DNA of 64,000 nucleotides, from NCBI RefSeq assembly GCF_003217475.1, contig NZ_QJSP01000009.1, positions 124,001 to 188,000 of the forward strand. The letters run 5' to 3'. A model generated the notes under the pieces. That model had not been told where the DNA came from and ran no database searches. It worked only from the letters and a program-made list of their open reading frames with translations. Of this stretch, positions 1 to 8,622 are shown piece by piece (positions within the stretch are counted from its first letter, which is position 1; each line of letters opens with the position of its first letter). The position numbers were made by a program, and so were the translations under genes. Source of the DNA: Williamsia limnetica. Its GTDB lineage: Bacteria; Actinomycetota; Actinomycetes; Mycobacteriales; Mycobacteriaceae.

Positions 1-504
1 GCCGAGGAGCGGGCCGCCTGCCGCACCCCCTCCTGCCATCGCGCTCCACACCCCGATGGCGGTGACGCGTTGGCGCGGGTCTTTGAAGATGGTGCGGATC
101 AAGCCGAGCGTCGCAGGCATCAGGGTTGCACCCGAAATGCCCTGCAGGACCCGGGCGGCGATGAGCATCTCAGCGCTGACGGCACACGCCGCGAGCAGGG
201 AGGCGATGCCGAATCCAGCGGCACCGATCAAGAGCAGACGGCGCCGGCCGATGCGATCGCCGAGGTTGCCCATGGTGATGAGCAGTCCGGCCACGGCGAA
301 CGAGTAGACGTCGATGATCCAGAGGAGTTGTGTGCTGGTCGGCTCGAGATCGGCGCTGAGGAACGGTAGGGCGATATCGAGCACCGTCGCATCGATGGCG
401 ATGAGGAGAACGGCGAACGCGAGCACGACGAGCCCCAGCCACTCCTTGGGCCCTGCGGTCTCTCGATCGATGTGCTGCGTTCGGGGCATGTGCAACCCAC
501 TCAC
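1..504 (-). CDS. MFS drug efflux transporter, DHA2/EmrB-QacA type (partial)
   Basis: The reading frame is open from a GTG at 504 to the window edge, so the C-terminal part is missing. The GTG has an AAAGGAG ribosome site 8 bases upstream; an in-frame ATG at 489 is an alternative. The 168 visible residues hold a short polar N-terminus, the first membrane helices, and the loop-2/3 pattern GNLGDRIGRRR followed by RVLQGISGATLMPATL, the hallmark of 14-helix DHA2 proton antiporters for drugs or hydrophobic compounds. It diverges from a TetR gene across a short region with a palindrome, so substrate-induced derepression is the likely control. The substrate is unknown. Confidence 0.85.
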   Translation of the reverse strand, partial: MSGLHMPRTQHIDRETAGPKEWLGLVVLAFAVLLIAIDATVLDIALPFLSADLEPTSTQLLWIIDVYSFAVAGLLITMGNLGDRIGRRRLLLIGAAGFGIASLLAACAVSAEMLIAARVLQGISGATLMPATLGLIRTIFKDPRQRVTAIGVWSAMAGGGAAGGPLLG

Positions 505-534
505 GACACGTGCTCCTTTGCTCGGCCCGAAAAA

Positions 535-548
535 ACCGTCCGGACGGT
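535..548. promoter_or_regulatory. Palindromic operator between MFS and TetR genes
   Basis: ACCGTCCGGACGGT is a perfect 14-base palindrome between the divergent transporter and regulator. A degenerate copy, ACCGTCCAGCCGGT, lies at 568-581, just before the regulator start. Two such sites fit a TetR protein that represses both directions. Binding is inferred, not shown. Confidence 0.6.
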
Positions 549-592
549 ACAGCGAAGGTAGCAGTGAACCGTCCAGCCGGTAAAGTGGCCAC

Positions 593-1150
593 ATGGCCGC
601 TGACACCCGTGATCGGATTCTCGACGCCCTGGAAGAGATGTTGCTCGACGAGGGATTGTCGAGGGTCACCCTCGAAAGCGTCGCGAAATCGGCTGGGGTG
701 TCGAAAGGTGGGCTGCTTTATCACTTCAGCAGCAAAGACGCCTTGATCGCGGCGATGGTTCGTCGACTGGGTGAGCGCTCGGACGATCAGCGCGCCGAGG
801 CCGCCCGCGGCGGTACCACGGTGGCCACCTGGTACCTGCAACCCCCGGAGTCGACGTCGGACAAAGAACTCGCGTTGTTCCGGTCGACCCTGGCGGCTTT
901 GCGCAGCGTCGATGGCAATCCCGGTGAGATCCAGGAGGCGGTCACCGAGGTGATGCAACTCTGGGACGAGGGACTTCGCGCCGAGATCGACGACCCCGTG
1001 GATGCCGAGATCATCCGGCTGGTGGGTGACGGGCTGTATCTCGGCGGTTTGTTGGGTCTGCCGCCGATCGATCCTGCGCTGCACCAGCGCGTCGTCGATC
1101 GCTTGCTCGGAGTCGGCGCAGAATCTCCGGCCGGTATCAGCGAGGCGTGA
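593..1150 (+). CDS. TetR/AcrR family repressor
   Basis: 185 residues, usual TetR length. The N-terminal helix-turn-helix is clear: DRILDALEEMLLDEGLSRVTLESVAKSAGVSKGGLLYHF at about residues 7-45, with the YHF recognition-helix ending typical of the family. The C-terminal ligand domain is not diagnostic. It is divergent from an efflux pump gene, with palindromes at 535-548 and 568-581 between them, so it probably represses the pump and itself. Its 3' end overlaps the convergent phosphoribosyltransferase gene by 14 bases. Confidence 0.9.
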   Translation: MAADTRDRILDALEEMLLDEGLSRVTLESVAKSAGVSKGGLLYHFSSKDALIAAMVRRLGERSDDQRAEAARGGTTVATWYLQPPESTSDKELALFRSTLAALRSVDGNPGEIQEAVTEVMQLWDEGLRAEIDDPVDAEIIRLVGDGLYLGGLLGLPPIDPALHQRVVDRLLGVGAESPAGISEA

Positions 1151-1610
1151 TGGGCGGCTCGGTGGACCACGGGAAGTTGATCCAGAGGTCGGTGTACTTC
1201 CACGTGTAGTCGGCGCGGATCACCGACGCAGGCTTCTCGTACAGCACGGCGGTCCTGACCTCCGAGGCGTGATCGCGGCAGAACGAGTGCACGAGTTCGA
1301 GCGTCTTCCCGCTGTCTGCGACGTCGTCGACCACGAGAACACTCAGGCCGTCGAGTTCGGTCGCGTCGAGGATCGGAGGCAAGATGACCGGACTGTCCAG
1401 GGTGGTCCCGATGCCGGTGTAGAACTCGACGTTCATCGTGAACAGGGCCTTGCAGTCCAGTGCGTAGGCCAGTGCCCCAGCAGGTACCAGACCGCCGCGT
1501 GCGATGCCGAGGACCACGTCGGGGACGAAACTCGAATCAGCGACGAGTTGCGCGAGTTCCCGGCTCGAGCGACCGAAGATCGCCCACGTCATCACTTCTC
1601 GATCGGTCAT
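1137..1610 (-). CDS. Phosphoribosyltransferase family protein
   Basis: 157 residues from the ATG at 1610; longer upstream frames have no family support. VLVVDDVADSGKT at about residues 91-103 is the PRPP-binding signature of type I phosphoribosyltransferases. GIARGGLVPAGALAYAL near residues 35-51 forms the usual pyrophosphate-loop region. It belongs to the hypoxanthine/xanthine-type group of small actinobacterial proteins, which transfer a purine base to PRPP in the cytosol. The exact base is not deducible. It is convergent with the TetR gene and lies just downstream of the reductase-like gene on the same strand. Confidence 0.85.
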   Translation of the reverse strand: MTDREVMTWAIFGRSSRELAQLVADSSFVPDVVLGIARGGLVPAGALAYALDCKALFTMNVEFYTGIGTTLDSPVILPPILDATELDGLSVLVVDDVADSGKTLELVHSFCRDHASEVRTAVLYEKPASVIRADYTWKYTDLWINFPWSTEPPITPR

Positions 1611-1671
1611 CGGCCAATCGTCCCACGGCTCGGCCGAGCGGCAAACCGCTCGTGGCGGCGAACCTGCGCGG

Positions 1672-2763
1672 TTATCGCTTGAAGCGGCCTGCGAATCCCC
1701 GCAGCGGGAGATCAGCACTGGTGATGATTCCCGGCGGCGCAGCGACGACGCTTCGGATCGAATTGAGTGCGGGCAGTCCGGTGACGGTCATGCCGATCGA
1801 TGCGAAGTTGTCGGGATTGGAGAGGTCTACGCCGCGTTTCGGGAAGATCATGTGCTTGTTGTAGATGCAGGGATCGCCCTGGATCTGAGTGATGTAGCAG
1901 CCCTTGATATCCCAGTTGGGAGTTGTATGGGGAGTCATCTGCCATTCCAGATGGGTCTCGATTCTGGGAACGCCGTCGACCATGCCTTGGTACTTGATGT
2001 AGTTGCCGCCGAGGGATCCTTTCGGCAGCTGATACCAGCCCAGGTCGACGTCCTTGGTGCACGCGCCGAGTTCGTAGCTGAAGGTGACCTCGTCGAGTTC
2101 CAGGCCGAAACAGTCGGCCATCAGGAGCACGCTGTCGCCGAACACCCGGGTGTACTTCTCGAGTTTGTCCGGGATGCTCGGATCGTCCACCGGTAACCCG
2201 TAACCGACCTCGATCCAGGTGTCCTTGGAGTGGTGGCAGGACACATCGACGGATTCTATGGTGATGACGTTCTCGATCTCCGCGACGTCCGCCGAGCACA
2301 CCACGCCGAGGATCTGATTGACGCCCGGGTTCATCCCGGTGCCGTAGAAGGTCGATCCACCACGCAGGCACGCCTCCGCGAGCACTTCGGTGACCTTCTT
2401 GCCCGATGGGTGCGGATGGTTCTCGTCACGGTGATGTCCGGTGATGAAGTCGGCGGTGGTCACGATGTTGATCCCCGCTTCCAGCACCTTCTCGTAGAGG
2501 TCCTCGTCGGGGAAGACGCCGTGAAAGGTCACGACATCGGGTTGTGCGGCGATGATCTCGTCGACGGTGCCGGTCGCGATGACCCCGATGGGGTCGAGTC
2601 CGGCGATCTCGCCGGCGTCGCGGCCAATTTTTTCGGCGGTGTAGCAGTGCAATCCGACGAGTTCGAGGTCACGGTGGGTTCCGATCCGCTTGATCATCTC
2701 GGTGCCGACATTGCCGGTTGCGACCTGAAAGATCCGGATAGGGGTCTGGGCTGGTGTGCTCAT
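1672..2763 (-). CDS. NAD(P)-dependent dehydrogenase, dihydrodipicolinate-reductase-like
   Basis: 363 residues. The N-terminus IRIFQVATGNVGTEMIKRI is a Rossmann nucleotide-binding loop (residues about 9-27) as in dihydrodipicolinate reductase and 2,4-diaminopentanoate or amine dehydrogenase-like proteins. It lacks the rest of a true DapB and is longer. Such genes recur in actinobacterial steroid, aromatic and amine catabolic loci. The Rieske oxygenase gene lies 34 bases upstream on the same strand, so the two are probably co-transcribed and act on one substrate. That pathway assignment is inference; the substrate is unknown. Confidence 0.75.
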   Translation of the reverse strand: MSTPAQTPIRIFQVATGNVGTEMIKRIGTHRDLELVGLHCYTAEKIGRDAGEIAGLDPIGVIATGTVDEIIAAQPDVVTFHGVFPDEDLYEKVLEAGINIVTTADFITGHHRDENHPHPSGKKVTEVLAEACLRGGSTFYGTGMNPGVNQILGVVCSADVAEIENVITIESVDVSCHHSKDTWIEVGYGLPVDDPSIPDKLEKYTRVFGDSVLLMADCFGLELDEVTFSYELGACTKDVDLGWYQLPKGSLGGNYIKYQGMVDGVPRIETHLEWQMTPHTTPNWDIKGCYITQIQGDPCIYNKHMIFPKRGVDLSNPDNFASIGMTVTGLPALNSIRSVVAAPPGIITSADLPLRGFAGRFKR

Positions 2764-2797
2764 GGGGAGCCTTTCGGAAGGGTTTGTCGGTGGAGGC

Positions 2798-3805
2798 TCA
2801 GCGAGCCGTTGCTGCCTTCGGATCGAAGTCCGCAGGGTAGAACTGGGTGGCCCATTGGCGAATGGCGTTGAAGCCCTTGAACTCTGCGGGGGACAGCGCC
2901 GGCGGATCCGAGTAGCGCTGGTGCTTCCAGATGTGGATGTCGTTCTGGAACTGTTCGATCACACCGCGGGCATTGCGTAGTGCACGGGTAGAGGGTTGAT
3001 CGCTCTCATCGTCGGGTGTGCGTCCTATCCAGACGGTGAACCGGATGTCTGAAGTGGTGTCGTCGATCGGTGTGACGGAGGTGAGCGTCCGGTTGTCGAT
3101 CATTCCCCAACTCTTGGTGCCCGCCACGCCGATTCCGCTGTTGATCGCCTGCACGCCGCTGTTGATCTCCTCGGCGGGCACGTCGTCGAATGCGATGGTG
3201 AAATCGACGTAGGAGACCGGGGCGTCGAAGTCGTGACGGGTGAATTCGGGCACGAGTGGAGTGTTGTGCACGTATTTGAAATGAGCGAAGTCCACCCCGT
3301 TTTCCATCACGTACTGGGGATGGATCTCCAATCCGGTCTCGAACAGCGTGCTGTGGCCGTAGGCGGGGTAGTAGTCGGCGGCGCTCTTGTCGTCGTCGAA
3401 GCCGGACAACACGTCCGTGACGTCGAAGTAGGGTGCACAACGATGTTCGTCGAACCAGATGAACACCGATTCGCTGTGCTCGGTCACCGGGTAGGTGCGG
3501 ATCCGCCTGCCCTTGTTGGGCCGTTTCTCATAGGGAATGCACACGTTTCGGCCTTCGCTGTCCCATTCCCAGCCATGGAACGGGCATCGCAGGATCTCGC
3601 CGTCCACGGTGCCTCCGTGGCCGAGATGGGCGCCGAGGTGTTCGCAGTAGGCGTCCATGACGGTGACCTGACCGGATGCCGCTCGCCAGGCGATCATCTC
3701 GGTGCCGAAGTACGTCATCCGGTGGACGTCGCCGGCCTTGATCTCGGCCGACCATGCGACCTGGAACCAACCGGTCGGCTTCATCGGCAATGGCGTCTTT
3801 GCCAT
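2798..3805 (-). CDS. Rieske non-heme iron oxygenase, KshA-like terminal oxygenase
   Basis: 335 residues. The Rieske [2Fe-2S] ligands are C54-x-H56 and C74-x-x-H77 (CEH and CPFHGW). The mononuclear iron site is visible as N169, D172, H175 and H180 (ENGVDFAHFKYVHNTP). Size and motif spacing match single-component oxygenases such as 3-ketosteroid 9-alpha-hydroxylase KshA and its paralogues, which need a separate ferredoxin reductase. None is adjacent. It begins the unit that continues into the dehydrogenase-like gene and is divergent from a TetR gene, which probably regulates it. The substrate could be a steroid or another polycyclic compound. Confidence 0.88.
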   Translation of the reverse strand: MAKTPLPMKPTGWFQVAWSAEIKAGDVHRMTYFGTEMIAWRAASGQVTVMDAYCEHLGAHLGHGGTVDGEILRCPFHGWEWDSEGRNVCIPYEKRPNKGRRIRTYPVTEHSESVFIWFDEHRCAPYFDVTDVLSGFDDDKSAADYYPAYGHSTLFETGLEIHPQYVMENGVDFAHFKYVHNTPLVPEFTRHDFDAPVSYVDFTIAFDDVPAEEINSGVQAINSGIGVAGTKSWGMIDNRTLTSVTPIDDTTSDIRFTVWIGRTPDDESDQPSTRALRNARGVIEQFQNDIHIWKHQRYSDPPALSPAEFKGFNAIRQWATQFYPADFDPKAATAR

Positions 3806-3914
3806 TTCTGGCCTCCCCTGTGCGTCGTCGCTCTCGCAAGAAGAATAGACCCCTCTGCGAATGTTTGGAAGCGGGTTCTATGAATTCGCCGACAAGTGGC
3901 GAGGCGCCACTAGC

Positions 3915-4541
3915 ATGGGGAAAATGACCAACACTGAGGTTGCCGGGCGGCGCAGCAACAAGCGGGGGATGGCGACTCGCGAGAGCATGCTTGACGCTGC
4001 GTTGCGCTCACTGGCATCCGGTGACCCCGGCGCCGTCTCTGGCAATCGCATCGCCAAGGACATCGGGGCCACCTGGGGGACGGTGAAGTATCAGTTCGGC
4101 GATATCGACGGACTGTGGTCAGCGGTGCTGCGATACACCGCAGAGCGCCGGGGTGACCTGCCGGCGAGCGCCTCCGTGAATGCGTCGCTGCGCGATCGAG
4201 TGAGCGCGATCGTCGATAATTTGTATGAAGGGCTGAGCGGCGCGGATTCTCGTGCCATCGAGACCTTGAGAGCGGCGATGCCGCGAGATCGTGCGGAGTT
4301 CGAACGGGCATACCCGCTCACCGCTGCAGAGTTCGAGTCGTGGCGGCAGGCCTGGCTGGACACCTGCCGTCGAGCATTCGCCGGTCTCGAGATCGACCCG
4401 CAGCGCGTGGCCGAAGTCGCTGCATTCATCCCCGGCGCGATGCGCGGCATGGTCTCCGAGCGCCAACTCGGCACCTACACAGACCTGGACCTGGCCAGGC
4501 GGGGATTCACCAACGCGATAGTCGAGTATCTCGAACCCTGA
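3915..4541 (+). CDS. TetR family regulator
   Basis: 208 residues from the ATG at 3915; an ATG at 3924 is equally possible, and upstream frames back to 3861 look unlikely. The helix-turn-helix runs through RESMLDAALRSLASGDPGAV, then GNRIAKDIGATWGTVKYQFG, with KYQFG replacing the usual YxHF. The C-terminal domain is not diagnostic. It is divergent from the Rieske oxygenase gene across about 110 bases. Weak inverted elements ATAGACCC (3845) and GGGTTCTAT (3873) in that gap may belong to its operator. It likely controls the oxygenase unit and itself. Confidence 0.85.
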   Translation: MGKMTNTEVAGRRSNKRGMATRESMLDAALRSLASGDPGAVSGNRIAKDIGATWGTVKYQFGDIDGLWSAVLRYTAERRGDLPASASVNASLRDRVSAIVDNLYEGLSGADSRAIETLRAAMPRDRAEFERAYPLTAAEFESWRQAWLDTCRRAFAGLEIDPQRVAEVAAFIPGAMRGMVSERQLGTYTDLDLARRGFTNAIVEYLEP

Positions 4542-4566
4542 CATCTCCGCGACGGGGCAGGCTTGA

Positions 4567-6966
4567 TCAGCTCAGGTGTCGAGGCTGGGGGTGGGTCTTG
4601 TGATCCCAGTCGGATCCGGTCGAGTCCTGATCGGACCCGCCCGCTTTCGGGTCACCCCGGCCGGCGGGAACGAGAGAGACGATGATCGACTTGGACGTGG
4701 GGCAGTTGCTCTCCAGGGCCGTGGAATCCAGCGGCACGAGAGGATTGGTTTCGGGATAGTAGGCGGCCGCGCAACCTCGCGGCGTCGCGTACTCGACTAT
4801 GCGGAACGACGGTGCGCACCGAATGTTGTCATCGTCGTCCCACCGGGAGGTGATGTCGACGATGTCGCCATCGCGATGACCGAGGGCCGCTATGTCCTCT
4901 CGGTGCATGAAGATGACCCTCCTTCCGCCCTCTATGCCCCGGTACCGGTCGCTGAGTCCGTAGATGGTCGTATTGAACTGATCATGACTGCGCAGTGTCT
5001 GCAAGATCAGATGATTTGCGGGAACCTGCAACACCTCGATCGGTGAGACGACGAATTCGCCCCGGCCAGACTCCGTTTCGAAGCTGCGGGTATCCCGGGG
5101 CGGGTGGGGGAGGATGAAGCCACCCGGTCTGCGGACATTCACCTCGTAGCCATCACAGCCGGGCACGACCCGCGAGATGTGGGCGCGGATGGTGCGGTAG
5201 TCCTCGCGCATCTCGGCCCAGTCGATGCCATGACGGTCGCCCAGGGTGGCCTGTGCGATACCGGTGACGATCGCGACCTCTGATCGCAGGTGCGGACTTG
5301 CCGGTGCAAGCGGTCCGCGGGAGGCGTGTACCGAACACGTCGAGTCCTCGACGGTGACGAACTGGGGTCCGCTCGCCTGCACGTCTTTCTCCGTGCGGCC
5401 CAGCGTCGGCAGGATGAGAGCGGTGTCGCCGCACACGAGATGGCCCCGGTTGATCTTCGTCGAGATCTGCACCGTCATCCGGGCGTTCCGAAGCGCCTCG
5501 AAGGTGACATCACTGTCGGGTGTGGCCTGGGCGAAGTTGCCGCCGAGACCCAGAAAGAAGTGGGCCTTCCCGTCGCGCAACGCTCGGATCGAATCGACGG
5601 TGTCGAGGCCGTGTTCGCGCGGTGGATCGAAGGCGAACTCGCGCTGCAGTGAGTCGAGAAAGTGCTGCGGCGGCCTTTCCCAGATGCCCATGGTGCGGTC
5701 ACCCTGCACGTTGGAGTGCCCGCGAATGGGGAACAGACCGGCGCCGCGCTTGCCGATATTGCCCTGTGCCAGTGCGATATTCGTGACTTCTTTGATGGTG
5801 GCCACCGCGTTGCGGTGCTGGGTCAGCCCCATCGCCCAACAGAAAACCGTGGCTTTCGAGTCACGCAGGAGCTCGGCTGCATCTGTGATCTGCTGACGGG
5901 TCAGACCGGTCGTCGATGTCACGACGTCCCAGTCCACCGCCCGCACGTGCTCGCGCCAGGCCTCGAAACCGGTGGTGTGGGAGTCGATGAAGTCGTGGTC
6001 CAGCGCGTCCCACTCGACAAGCAACGATCCCAGGGCCTGGAACAGTGCGAGGTCGCCGTTGAGAGCGATCGGCAAGAACATGTCGGTCAGGTCAGTTCCC
6101 GGTCCCACCATCCCTCGCGGGGTCTGCGGGTTCTTGAAGTTCACCAACCCGGCTTCACGGAGGGGGTTGATGGCCAGGATCGTCGCGCCGTTCTGTTTCG
6201 CCTTCTCCAGGGCCGAGAGCATCCGCGGATGATTGGTACCCGGATTCTGACCGGCGATGATGATGAGTTCGGCGTTGTAGACGTCGTCGAGAGTGACACT
6301 GGCCTTGCCGATCCCGATGGATTCCTGGAGGGCTATCGAGGTCGATTCATGGCACATGTTGGAACAGTCGGGCATGTTGTTGGTGCCGAACGCGCGGGCG
6401 AACAGCTGGTAGACGAAGGCAGACTCATTCGAGGCCCGGCCCGAGGTATAGAAGATCGCCTCATCAGGTGTGGCAAGGCCGTTGAGTTCGTGGGCGATGA
6501 GTGAAAACGCCTCATCCCACGCGATGGGTTCGTAGTGGGTGCCGCCGGGACGTTTGATCATCGGGTGGGTGATGCGACCCTGTTGACCAAGCCAGTGCTC
6601 GGTGTGGCTGTCCAGATCGGCGATGCTGTGAGCCGCGAAGAACCCTGGCGTGGCCCGGGTGGTCGTCGCTTCTTCCGCCACGGCCTTCGCACCGTTCTCG
6701 CAGAACTCAGCGGTGTGCCGATGACCGGGGTCCGGATCGGGCCACGCGCAGCTCATGCAATCGAAACCCTCGGCCTGGTTCAGCTTCAGCAGTGTTTTCG
6801 CGGTGCGAACCGTACCCATGTGTCCCAGCGCTCTTTTCATCGAGACGGCCACGGCGGTCGCTCCTGCCGCGTGGCTCTTGGGTCGCTCGATGTCGAGCTG
6901 GTCGAGGTCGCGCTCGTTGTTGCCGTTCTTCTCAGGCCGCTCGTTGTTGCCGTTCTTCTCAGGCAT
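4567..6966 (-). CDS. FdhF/YdeP-type molybdopterin oxidoreductase
   Basis: 799 residues from the ATG at 6966, which has AAAGGG 5 bases upstream. C70-x-x-C73 lies in GFDCMSCAWPDPD, typical of the CbbBc/YdeP branch of formate-dehydrogenase-like enzymes. The probable molybdenum ligand is C205 in SNMCHESTS. NIALAQGNIGKRGAGLFPIRGHSNVQG is the family's pterin-binding region. YdeP proteins use bis-MGD and usually one iron-sulfur cluster; reactions range from formate oxidation to acid resistance, so the substrate is open. No fdhD or electron-transfer subunit is adjacent. The N-terminus carries a 9-codon duplication. Confidence 0.88.
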   Translation of the reverse strand: MPEKNGNNERPEKNGNNERDLDQLDIERPKSHAAGATAVAVSMKRALGHMGTVRTAKTLLKLNQAEGFDCMSCAWPDPDPGHRHTAEFCENGAKAVAEEATTTRATPGFFAAHSIADLDSHTEHWLGQQGRITHPMIKRPGGTHYEPIAWDEAFSLIAHELNGLATPDEAIFYTSGRASNESAFVYQLFARAFGTNNMPDCSNMCHESTSIALQESIGIGKASVTLDDVYNAELIIIAGQNPGTNHPRMLSALEKAKQNGATILAINPLREAGLVNFKNPQTPRGMVGPGTDLTDMFLPIALNGDLALFQALGSLLVEWDALDHDFIDSHTTGFEAWREHVRAVDWDVVTSTTGLTRQQITDAAELLRDSKATVFCWAMGLTQHRNAVATIKEVTNIALAQGNIGKRGAGLFPIRGHSNVQGDRTMGIWERPPQHFLDSLQREFAFDPPREHGLDTVDSIRALRDGKAHFFLGLGGNFAQATPDSDVTFEALRNARMTVQISTKINRGHLVCGDTALILPTLGRTEKDVQASGPQFVTVEDSTCSVHASRGPLAPASPHLRSEVAIVTGIAQATLGDRHGIDWAEMREDYRTIRAHISRVVPGCDGYEVNVRRPGGFILPHPPRDTRSFETESGRGEFVVSPIEVLQVPANHLILQTLRSHDQFNTTIYGLSDRYRGIEGGRRVIFMHREDIAALGHRDGDIVDITSRWDDDDNIRCAPSFRIVEYATPRGCAAAYYPETNPLVPLDSTALESNCPTSKSIIVSLVPAGRGDPKAGGSDQDSTGSDWDHKTHPQPRHLS
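6911..6964. repeat. Perfect 27-bp tandem duplication inside the oxidoreductase gene
   Basis: Positions 6911-6937 and 6938-6964 are identical. The unit is nine codons, so the frame is kept and the protein starts with two copies of RPEKNGNNE (the first preceded by the start Met). It sits in a polar N-terminal extension before the catalytic domain. Slippage duplication is the simplest origin. Confidence 0.9.
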
Positions 6967-7056
6967 GGTGCCCTTTCGTGTGCCGCACGCTCGCGGCCGC
7001 CGATCGATCATCCTCGTACAGCATTTCTACCCAACTATGTCCGGCCTCAAGCCTCC

Positions 7057-8184
7057 TCACGCAGACCGCGATGACAGTTCCCGAATGACGTGGCGGGCCG
7101 GAGCGGTGATGGTGACGAGCCTGGCGACCGAGCTGATGGTCACCGAGTCGGTGGCTTCGAGGATGTGTTCAACGGCGTGCAGACTCTGCCGGGCGGCATC
7201 GGCCGCCTGCTCGACATCGGTCTGGCTCGCCGCATCGTCGGAACTCTTCAGAACCAGCTCGGCCAGATGCCCGAACATCTCCGCCAGACACCGTCGCGTC
7301 TGTTTCTCGAACGGACCCGACTCTTGCCGAGTGGCTTGCAAGGTCTTACCCAGTTCCTCCACGTGCGACCAGGCGTGTCGCAAGGCCGACAATTTCGCGT
7401 CCCAGTCGGAGGACCCGATGCCGCCGGCTCGGACCCGGGGGTTGAGACGCCTGCTTTCACGATCGAGCGCCACGGCTCGCTCGGCGTCACGGACCAGCAC
7501 GACGGCCGCTCGCGCCCGCATACCGGAATCGAAGGATTGCCGGTCGTCGCTGAGCGCTGCTGTGCCCATGTGATCGAGCACGTCGGCCAGGTCGTCGGCG
7601 ACCCGCCGAATGGCATCGGCAGCATCGAGTTGATGAACCGGCGGCGCAATCGTCGCATTGACTGCGATGCCGATGGCCGCACCGATCGCGGTCTCGATGA
7701 GCCTGTCGATCAACGCGGATTCCTCCACAGAAGCCGACGTCAGGATCAGCAGGGCGGTGATGCCGATCCACGTGCCGCTGTCACCGAAGTAACGCCACTG
7801 GCCGACCAGCAGCCCGAGGAGCACTGCAATGAAAAGGGCAGCAAGATCCCAGGGGATGAATTCGGTTGCCGCGCTGGCCAAGATGACCGCGATGAACGAT
7901 GCTGCCAGCTGCTGGGCGGCGGAACGGACCGATCGGTAGACGGTGGCGGCGACGATGAAGACAGCGGACCACGGCGCCAGGAACGGCTGCGAGAAGTCGA
8001 AGACCTCGGCAGCGAGTACCCAGGCGATCAAGGCGGCGACGCTCGCCTTGATCGCTTGTATCAGCGCCGCACGCTCCATGCCGCGCTGCGTGGCCGCTCG
8101 CTGTAACCATGTCGCGGGCGCGAGGAATACGGTGGCGCGGCGCGCCCATCTGCTGGTCACCGCGAGGAGTGAAACGCCGAGCAC
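7057..8184 (-). CDS. FUSC/aromatic acid exporter family membrane protein
   Basis: 375 residues from a GTG at 8184 with GGAAGGA just upstream; a longer frame to 8313 lacks a ribosome site. The N-terminal half has about six hydrophobic segments in pairs (IAWVLAAEVF, FLAPWSAVFIVAATVYRS, FIAVILASAATEF, AALFIAVLLGLLVGQW, WIGITALLIL, ETAIGAAIGIAVNATI). A long helical cytosolic C-terminal half follows. This layout matches the FUSC/ArAE group, which exports aromatic acids or other small anions. It is a single gene with no obvious partner, and the substrate is not known. Confidence 0.8.
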   Translation of the reverse strand: MLGVSLLAVTSRWARRATVFLAPATWLQRAATQRGMERAALIQAIKASVAALIAWVLAAEVFDFSQPFLAPWSAVFIVAATVYRSVRSAAQQLAASFIAVILASAATEFIPWDLAALFIAVLLGLLVGQWRYFGDSGTWIGITALLILTSASVEESALIDRLIETAIGAAIGIAVNATIAPPVHQLDAADAIRRVADDLADVLDHMGTAALSDDRQSFDSGMRARAAVVLVRDAERAVALDRESRRLNPRVRAGGIGSSDWDAKLSALRHAWSHVEELGKTLQATRQESGPFEKQTRRCLAEMFGHLAELVLKSSDDAASQTDVEQAADAARQSLHAVEHILEATDSVTISSVARLVTITAPARHVIRELSSRSA

Positions 8185-8422
8185 AGATCCTTCCGAGGGA
8201 GTGGGGGGCGGGCGGCGCCCGGCCTGCTCGATGAACCCGGACGCCTCGCCGAACCGACCGCCGCGGCAGTTACTCCGGCGTACAGCAGCGGTACCCATCT
8301 GACCGGAGAGCAAACCCGCGAGGGCGGTGTTTCTCCAACCCAGACAGTGGCTATCCGACTAGAACACCGATCTCCAGAATCGGGTCGGCACCACAGCAAC
8401 AGGATCGAGGGTCGCAGCACTC

Positions 8423-8602
8423 ATGGAAATCGTCGCATTCGTCGTGATCGCCGTCGTTGTGATCGCCGTGGTCTTTCTCTTGCCCCGCACGAAAAAGACG
8501 CAGCAGCCGAAGGACAATCAACCGCACCTGCAGCACGAGCACCGCACCGGACGGGCGCGGGCACTGCGCGATCGGCTCCGCTCCAAGACGCCCCCACATT
8601 GA
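8423..8602 (+). CDS. Small single-pass membrane protein (59 aa)
   Basis: An ATG frame of 59 codons. Residues 3-20 form one strongly hydrophobic helix, alternating Val, Ile and Ala and ending VVFLLP. A basic, Gln- and His-rich tail with RARALRDRLRSK follows. The family is not recognised. Codon use is GC-rich and typical of the window. It lies alone between the FUSC exporter (divergent) and the ABC ATPase (convergent). The ribosome site is weak, so expression is uncertain. Confidence 0.5.
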   Translation: MEIVAFVVIAVVVIAVVFLLPRTKKTQQPKDNQPHLQHEHRTGRARALRDRLRSKTPPH

Positions 8603-8622
8603 CCGGTTGTTGCCGGTGCTGA

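Noticed and set aside
3845-3881. Imperfect ATAGACCC / GGGTTCTAT repeat as a TetR operator
   Set aside because: Arms are unequal and the spacer is long; too weak to list as a site.
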